This document shows, one piece after another, positions 60,030 through 64,000 of a stretch of 64,000 nucleotides of DNA (positions within the stretch are counted from its first letter, which is position 1; every line of letters begins with the position of its first letter). The stretch is from an uncultured Caulobacterales bacterium (GTDB lineage Bacteria > Pseudomonadota > Alphaproteobacteria > Caulobacterales > Caulobacteraceae). The stretch spans positions 1 to 64,000 of the forward strand of contig CAIUMD010000091.1 in the NCBI GenBank assembly GCA_903900155.1. The letters are read 5' to 3'. A program made the translations under genes and the position numbers. The notes under the pieces are model-generated. The model was not told the origin of the DNA, searched no databases, and was given only the letters and a program-made list of their open reading frames with translations.

Positions 60030-60656
60030 CTATGGCGCGAGGCTCCGCAAAACCAGGTTGATGACCCGGGTCTGGGCTTCCGGCAGGCCGTCCAGATTGA
60101 ACTCCAGCAGCAGCGGATGCATGAACGGCTGCATGGTCAGCATGATCGCCGAGCAGGTCTCGTCCAGCGGCGTCTTGCGCTCGAACTCACCGGTCTCGCG
60201 GCCCAGCAGGATGATCTCGCGCAGGGCCTCCTCGACCCGAGCCAGATAGCCCAGCGCCGACGGCCACTGCTCGGTCGCCGAGTTGGCGGCCAGGTCATAG
60301 AGCAGGCGGTCTTGGAACAGGAGTTCCGTGCTCTTCAGGGTTATAATGCTGAAGAGTTTGCGGAATTTCTCGGTCGCCGTGCGGGCTTCGGCCGTGCTGA
60401 CGAGGGCGGCCGACATGATCTTCTCCAGGCACTGGGCGCAGATCGCCTCGCCGATGGCCTGCTTGGAGTCGAAGAACTTGTAGATATAGGCCTTCGAGAA
60501 GCCGATCGCCTTGGCCAGATCCGCGACCGTGGTCTTGCCATAGCCGAAGCGCCCGAAGTGGGCGTCGGCGGCGTCGATGATCTGCTGGCGGATGGCGTGG
60601 TCCGCGGGCCCGCGATGGCCGGCGGCGGCGTCTGGGAGCGCGTGATCGGTGGTCAT
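60030..60656 (-). CDS. TetR-family repressor of the RND efflux genes
   Basis: 208-residue repressor. The helix-turn-helix is at about residues 22-68 (AIRQQIIDAADAHFGRFGYG, TTVADLAKAIGFSKAYIYKF). The ligand domain has Cys residues (AICAQCLEK) but no recognisable site. I chose the ATG at 60656; longer in-frame starts would run into the operator. The gene stands between the pump operon and the divergent outer-membrane factor, with matching operators on both sides of it. Confidence 0.9.
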   Translation of the reverse strand: MTTDHALPDAAAGHRGPADHAIRQQIIDAADAHFGRFGYGKTTVADLAKAIGFSKAYIYKFFDSKQAIGEAICAQCLEKIMSAALVSTAEARTATEKFRKLFSIITLKSTELLFQDRLLYDLAANSATEQWPSALGYLARVEEALREIILLGRETGEFERKTPLDETCSAIMLTMQPFMHPLLLEFNLDGLPEAQTRVINLVLRSLAP

Positions 60657-60694
60657 GCCTAGATAGGTAGCATTGAGGGTCCTAATTGACAACG

Positions 60695-60720
60695 AGTGAC
60701 CAAAATAGCATATGGTCACT
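60695..60720. promoter_or_regulatory. TetR operator 2 (repressor/outer-membrane factor promoters)
   Basis: A perfect 8-bp inverted repeat, AGTGACCA - 10 bp - TGGTCACT, lies between the divergent TetR and outer-membrane factor genes. TTGACA at 60686-60691 just before it is a likely -35 for the rightward gene, which starts 22 bp after the site. Confidence 0.8.
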
Positions 60721-60742
60721 ATCGTTTGATGGGGAGGCCGTG

Positions 60743-62188
60743 ATGCGGTCGGTTTCGAGTTTGGCTCTGCTGGCCCTGGCTGGCGTCACCCTCGGTGCTT
60801 GCGCCGTAGGTCCCGACTATGTTGCGCCGGCCTCGCCGGTGTCGGGCGCGTTCATCGGCGCCGGGGCCGTGGCCCAGCGCGCCGCGCCGGCCGCCATCAT
60901 TGATCAAGCGGCCTGGTGGAAGGGCTTCAACGACCCTGTGCTCGACGGCCTGGTCGAGCGCGCCCTTGCCCAGAACCTCGACCTGGCCCAGGCCACGGCG
61001 CGGGTGACCCAGGTGCGAGCCGGACTGTCGGCCGCCACCGCCGCGCTGTTGCCCTCGGGTGGCGTGCAGGCCAGCGCGGCCAGGGTGCATGTCTCCACCC
61101 AGACGCCGACGGGGCGCCTGTTGTCGGCGACGCCCGGGTTCGATCGCGATGGCCAGCTGTACGAAGCCAATGTCACCGGCGGTTGGGAGATCGACGTGTT
61201 CGGCGGCCTGCGCCGCGACCGCGAGGCCGCCGTCGCCGACTACCAGGCCGCCCGGGTCGGAGTCGCGGCGGCTCGGCTGTCGGTCGCGGCCCAGACGGCC
61301 GATACCTACCTGGTGATCCGTGGCCTCCAGGCGCGTCTGGCCATCGCGCGCGGCCAGGTTGAAACCCAGACCCGTCTGGTCGGGATTGTGCGCCTGCAAC
61401 AGAGCCGCCAGGTCGCCTCCGAACTGCAACTGCGTCAGGCCGAGGGCGCGCTGGCCCAGACTCGCGCCCAGGTTCCGGTGCTGGAAGAGGGGCTCGAGGC
61501 GGCGATGAACGCGCTGGACGTGCTGCTGGGCGCCCAGCCTGGCGCCACGCGCGCCGAGTTGGCTGCCGCCGCGCCGGTGCCGCGCGCGCCGGCCATCACC
61601 GAGGCGGCTGGCCCGGCCGACCTGATCCGCCGCCGTCCCGACCTGGCGGTCGCCGAGTGGCGGCTGAGGGCTTCGAGCGCGGCCATCGGTTCTGCCATCT
61701 CGGAATATTATCCAAAGTTCTCGCTGACCGGTCTGGTCGGCACGGCCACGACGGCCAGCGGCACGGCGTTCGAAAGCCCCGCCAATCAACTGCAAGGCGT
61801 GCTGGGCCTGCGCTGGCGCCTGTTCGACTTCGGCTGGGTCCATGCGCAGATCAAGGCCGCCAAGGGTCGCAACGCCGAGAGCCTGGCCGCCTATCAGCAG
61901 TCGGTGCTGCGGGCCACGGCCGACGTCGAGGACGCCTTCTCCAGCCTGGTCAAGCGCGAGGACGAGGCGCGGATCCTGGTCGGCGGCGAGCAGTCGCTGT
62001 CCCAGGCCCGCGCGTCATCGGAGCTGGCCTACAAGGCCGGCGCGGTCAGCTTGATCGAAGTGCTGGACGCCGACGCCCGCCTGCTGGCGGCTCGCGACGC
62101 CCGCGCCCAGGCCGACACCGAGGCCGCCCGCGCGGCGGTGCGGTCCTTCCGGGCCCTGGGCGGCGGCTGGAGCGCCGCCCAGGGCTGA
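60743..62188 (+). CDS. RND outer-membrane factor lipoprotein (NodT/OprM type)
   Basis: 481-residue TolC-superfamily channel. The signal ends in a lipobox (LGAC before AVGPDY), a form typical of NodT/OprM proteins. Two homologous halves of long helices follow (ARVTQVRAGLSAATAALLPS, RVGVAAARLSVAAQTADTYL, LIRRRPDLAVAEWRLRASSA, LGLRWRLFDFGW). GGGGAGG precedes the ATG by 5 nt. It is transcribed away from the repressor gene, with a shared operator, and completes the tripartite pump with the leftward adaptor and transporter genes. Confidence 0.94.
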   Translation: MRSVSSLALLALAGVTLGACAVGPDYVAPASPVSGAFIGAGAVAQRAAPAAIIDQAAWWKGFNDPVLDGLVERALAQNLDLAQATARVTQVRAGLSAATAALLPSGGVQASAARVHVSTQTPTGRLLSATPGFDRDGQLYEANVTGGWEIDVFGGLRRDREAAVADYQAARVGVAAARLSVAAQTADTYLVIRGLQARLAIARGQVETQTRLVGIVRLQQSRQVASELQLRQAEGALAQTRAQVPVLEEGLEAAMNALDVLLGAQPGATRAELAAAAPVPRAPAITEAAGPADLIRRRPDLAVAEWRLRASSAAIGSAISEYYPKFSLTGLVGTATTASGTAFESPANQLQGVLGLRWRLFDFGWVHAQIKAAKGRNAESLAAYQQSVLRATADVEDAFSSLVKREDEARILVGGEQSLSQARASSELAYKAGAVSLIEVLDADARLLAARDARAQADTEAARAAVRSFRALGGGWSAAQG

Positions 62189-62474
62189 GCCTGTTCGGCG
62201 TGCGGCGCGATTTTGAGCATGTGATTGCGCGCAGACTTCGTCTAAGTGACTGAAATTCCTGTCGACCCGCCGGTCGCCTCGATCGAGGCGATTGGCGTAA
62301 GAATATCCGTAAAACCAAACGCCTATGACGAAATTCTCTGTCGCCCCGATGATGGACTGTAAGAAGTAATTATAAATATCAAAAGCTTACGGGGTGTCGT
62401 GAACTCATCGTGTACACTCGGTCGTCGTGCCATGGCGTCTGTTCGCGCGGAGCGGCGTATTTTGAATTGATGGA
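62189..62474. other. AT-richer gap at the edge of an accessory segment
   Basis: No gene is supported. A perfect 16-bp palindrome (CGCCTCGATCGAGGCG, 62275-62290) lies near the left side. The right half is markedly AT-richer (around TAATTATAAATATCAAAAGC), unlike any other gap in the first 62 kb, and probably holds the promoter of the next gene. Confidence 0.5.
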
Positions 62475-63608
62475 TTGGATGCACAGGAATTCTATCGGTG
62501 GGTGCGTCGCCGGCGGATCGTGAACACCTGGCTAGTGGCGCAGCTCCGCAGTTTGGCTCAAATTGGGCAACGACTGGGGGGCTTGCACATGGAAGCTGCG
62601 GACGCAGAGAGCGACATTGTCGAGGGGGCGAAAGTCGCGAACATTCAGGTCGCGGTGAGCTACCCGATTGTCTCTGCTTACGAGTTCGAATTCCTCAAGG
62701 AAGAGGATGTCGTTCGCGAGCGCCTCGACAAGTGCACCTTGTATCTTTTGGTCCAGCGGCCGCTGACCTATTTCGACAACGTCGTGCTTGACGACGGCGT
62801 CATCTATTTCGAGATCGCGGACGGCGAGGCAACGCCCCTGGCTTGCAAACTAGATCTCGTCCATGCCGGCATCTGCGGTCCCGGCGAGGAAATCTGCGTC
62901 GAGACACAATATTTCACCAAGACGCCTGGGGCCAAGCAGCCGTTCCGTGACGTCGGCGCGATCAAGCTCTTCCGGAAGGATAAGAGCATGATCGTCTGGT
63001 GGAGCCCCCAGAAGATCCTCTACGAGATGCTCGTCAGGGGCCTGGAAGTGGCCGTGGCGGATGGGGGCGATCCGCTGTCGTTTCTCGACTTCTCAGTCCT
63101 CTATGTGGGCAAGGCATTTGATCAGAAGGTTTGGGACCGACTGACTGGGCACGAGAAGATGCAGAAGATCCTCACCGTACAAAACCCGGTCGGGGCTGCC
63201 CCGGCGGCGAGAGCGCCGTTCGAAGTTTCATTGATCTTGTTGTCAGTCGTCGGCCTGACCGACGTCGCGGAATTGCCCTACGTCGGGGTCAGCGACATGC
63301 CTGGCGTTCAGACGATCGTGCATGAGGTTGACCTGACCGACACCGAGGCCTTTGTCCGTTTCATGAGTGAGCCTTTGGCGCCCTTGGGGGATGAGGCAAT
63401 GACCCGGGAGGTTGAAGCGCAGCTCATCCACCGCTTCCAGCCCGAGTACAATTCGGTCTTGTTCAAGAACTATCCCGAGATCGCCGGTGGCATGAGGTCT
63501 AAAGGCTACACGTGGACCGACCTCACCATCGAGGGGCTTCCTGCCTCGCTGAGCACGCCACACTTCAAGCTAGGGCCGGTGGTCGAGATTGAGCCGGAGG
63601 ATGGATAG
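62475..63608 (+). CDS. Accessory protein with GIY-YIG-like features
   Basis: 377 codons, soluble, with lower GC than the neighbouring genes. The middle has VLYVGKAFDQKVWDRLTGHE, resembling the xIYxGx...R...H core of GIY-YIG nucleases, and further on EAQLIHRFQPEYN, like the catalytic Glu and following P-x-Y-N of that fold. The N-terminal 180 residues are a separate beta-rich domain (IQVAVSYPIVSAYEFEFLKE). The start is unsure: TTG at 62475, or ATG at 62589 with a G-rich run before it. No partner genes are visible to its left; the right edge cuts the neighbourhood. Nuclease function is tentative, and a defence role is only a guess. Confidence 0.55.
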   Translation: MDAQEFYRWVRRRRIVNTWLVAQLRSLAQIGQRLGGLHMEAADAESDIVEGAKVANIQVAVSYPIVSAYEFEFLKEEDVVRERLDKCTLYLLVQRPLTYFDNVVLDDGVIYFEIADGEATPLACKLDLVHAGICGPGEEICVETQYFTKTPGAKQPFRDVGAIKLFRKDKSMIVWWSPQKILYEMLVRGLEVAVADGGDPLSFLDFSVLYVGKAFDQKVWDRLTGHEKMQKILTVQNPVGAAPAARAPFEVSLILLSVVGLTDVAELPYVGVSDMPGVQTIVHEVDLTDTEAFVRFMSEPLAPLGDEAMTREVEAQLIHRFQPEYNSVLFKNYPEIAGGMRSKGYTWTDLTIEGLPASLSTPHFKLGPVVEIEPEDG

Positions 63609-63621
63609 CTGGGTTTGAGGC

Positions 63622-63658
63622 GCGCCAGCCTGTCTCGGTTGGTGCGACAGGGTGGCGC
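63622..63658 (+). terminator. Hairpin after the accessory gene
   Basis: Arms of 13 bp with one mismatch (63622-63634 and 63646-63658) around an 11-nt loop begin 14 bp after the stop codon. There is no T-tract directly after it. The following 150 bp are AT-rich and hold no gene I can support. Confidence 0.5.
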
Positions 63659-63810
63659 AGCGCTCTATCTGTTCTGAGTATTCGTCAGGTGTGGCGTAGC
63701 TTTCCTCAATGTTCGGATATGTTCGTCAAGTCTCCTAACAATGTAATAGTATAACATGTAATCATATAACGCATTTCAATCTCGACTTTGCGCATGTATG
63801 CCAGAATCCT

Positions 63811-64000
63811 ATGGTTGGACTCGCACTCCATGGTCGGCAAGTCGGCAGGAATGCCGAAACGTGGCGCTCGCGCCGCGGTCCGTCCGCGCGTTTCAGCTTC
63901 GGCAAGGTGATGGCCCTGGTCGTCACCATCGCGTTCCTGATCGGCATTGTCGTCTGCGGTCCCGCCGAACACGCCGCCCTTGAGACCGAAACGCCGTCCG
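63811..64000 (+). CDS. Start of a single-helix membrane protein, cut by the right edge
   Basis: 63 codons are visible from the ATG at 63811 and the frame is open at the edge. Residues about 33-51 (GKVMALVVTIAFLIGIVVCG) form one hydrophobic helix with a basic stretch before it (WRSRRGPSARFS), so an inner-membrane anchor with the N-terminus inside. The part beyond begins PAEHAALETETPS. The family cannot be judged from this piece. The start could also be further downstream. Confidence 0.5.
   Translation, partial: MVGLALHGRQVGRNAETWRSRRGPSARFSFGKVMALVVTIAFLIGIVVCGPAEHAALETETPS

Noticed and set aside
1..64000. tRNA/rRNA genes, CRISPR arrays, insertion sequences, integrase and attachment sites
   Set aside because: None seen; no regularly spaced repeats, no transposase motifs and no tRNA-like cloverleaf recognised by eye.

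Overview
The window is GC-rich, densely coded DNA (about two thirds G+C) from an alphaproteobacterium, most probably Caulobacter or a close relative. The reasons are the divergent LysR regulator and ilvD pair (known as ilvR-ilvD in Caulobacter), a MucR/Ros-type regulator, a large TonB-dependent receptor, many two-component systems, and a high share of genes starting with GTG or TTG. I see no rRNA, tRNA, CRISPR array, transposase or complete mobile element. The last 1.8 kb (from about 62.2 kb) is less GC-rich and looks like the edge of an accessory segment.

Layout. 1-2.8 kb: a class A penicillin-binding protein that runs off the left edge, and a MucR-type regulator that has lost its zinc ligands; a candidate small RNA lies between them. 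2.9-5.1 kb: a SulP anion transporter coupled to a beta-carbonic anhydrase. 5.3-7.5 kb: an OmpR-type regulator/kinase pair. 7.6-10.7 kb: two small secreted proteins and a two-domain beta-propeller phytase with PhoB-like upstream repeats. 10.9-14.2 kb: an RpiR regulator and a PepSY/response regulator/kinase operon. 14.2-17.9 kb: a TetR regulator beside a methyltransferase relic, then ilvR-ilvD. 17.9-22.7 kb: dctBD and dctA for C4-dicarboxylate uptake. 22.7-27.2 kb: a TonB receptor and a secreted alpha/beta hydrolase. 27.3-36.6 kb: a LuxR-type regulator divergent from a surface-protein operon of three secreted DUF11-like proteins, a 1673-residue protein ending in a predicted outer-membrane barrel, and a GAF protein. 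36.7-38.8 kb: small regulators and hypotheticals. 38.9-42.8 kb: a YbbA/YbbP-like ABC exporter divergent from a TesA-like esterase.

42.8-55.6 kb is the most unusual region. Nine leftward genes are joined at all eight junctions by 4-bp ATGA or GTGA overlaps. They encode a membrane-anchored Pro-rich protein, an unknown soluble protein, a zinc-ribbon P-loop GTPase, a small membrane protein, a SEDS (FtsW/RodA-like) protein with a large extra domain, a penicillin-binding-type transpeptidase, a small periplasmic protein, a membrane-spanning pseudokinase and a secreted Cys-containing protein. I read this as a dedicated peptidoglycan-polymerase/transpeptidase machine under GTPase and pseudokinase control. 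I do not recognise it as a named system.

55.7-62.2 kb: an RND efflux system (adaptor, pump, TetR repressor, outer-membrane factor) with two matching 26-bp operators. 62.5-64 kb: an accessory protein with GIY-YIG-like features and the start of a membrane protein cut by the right edge.
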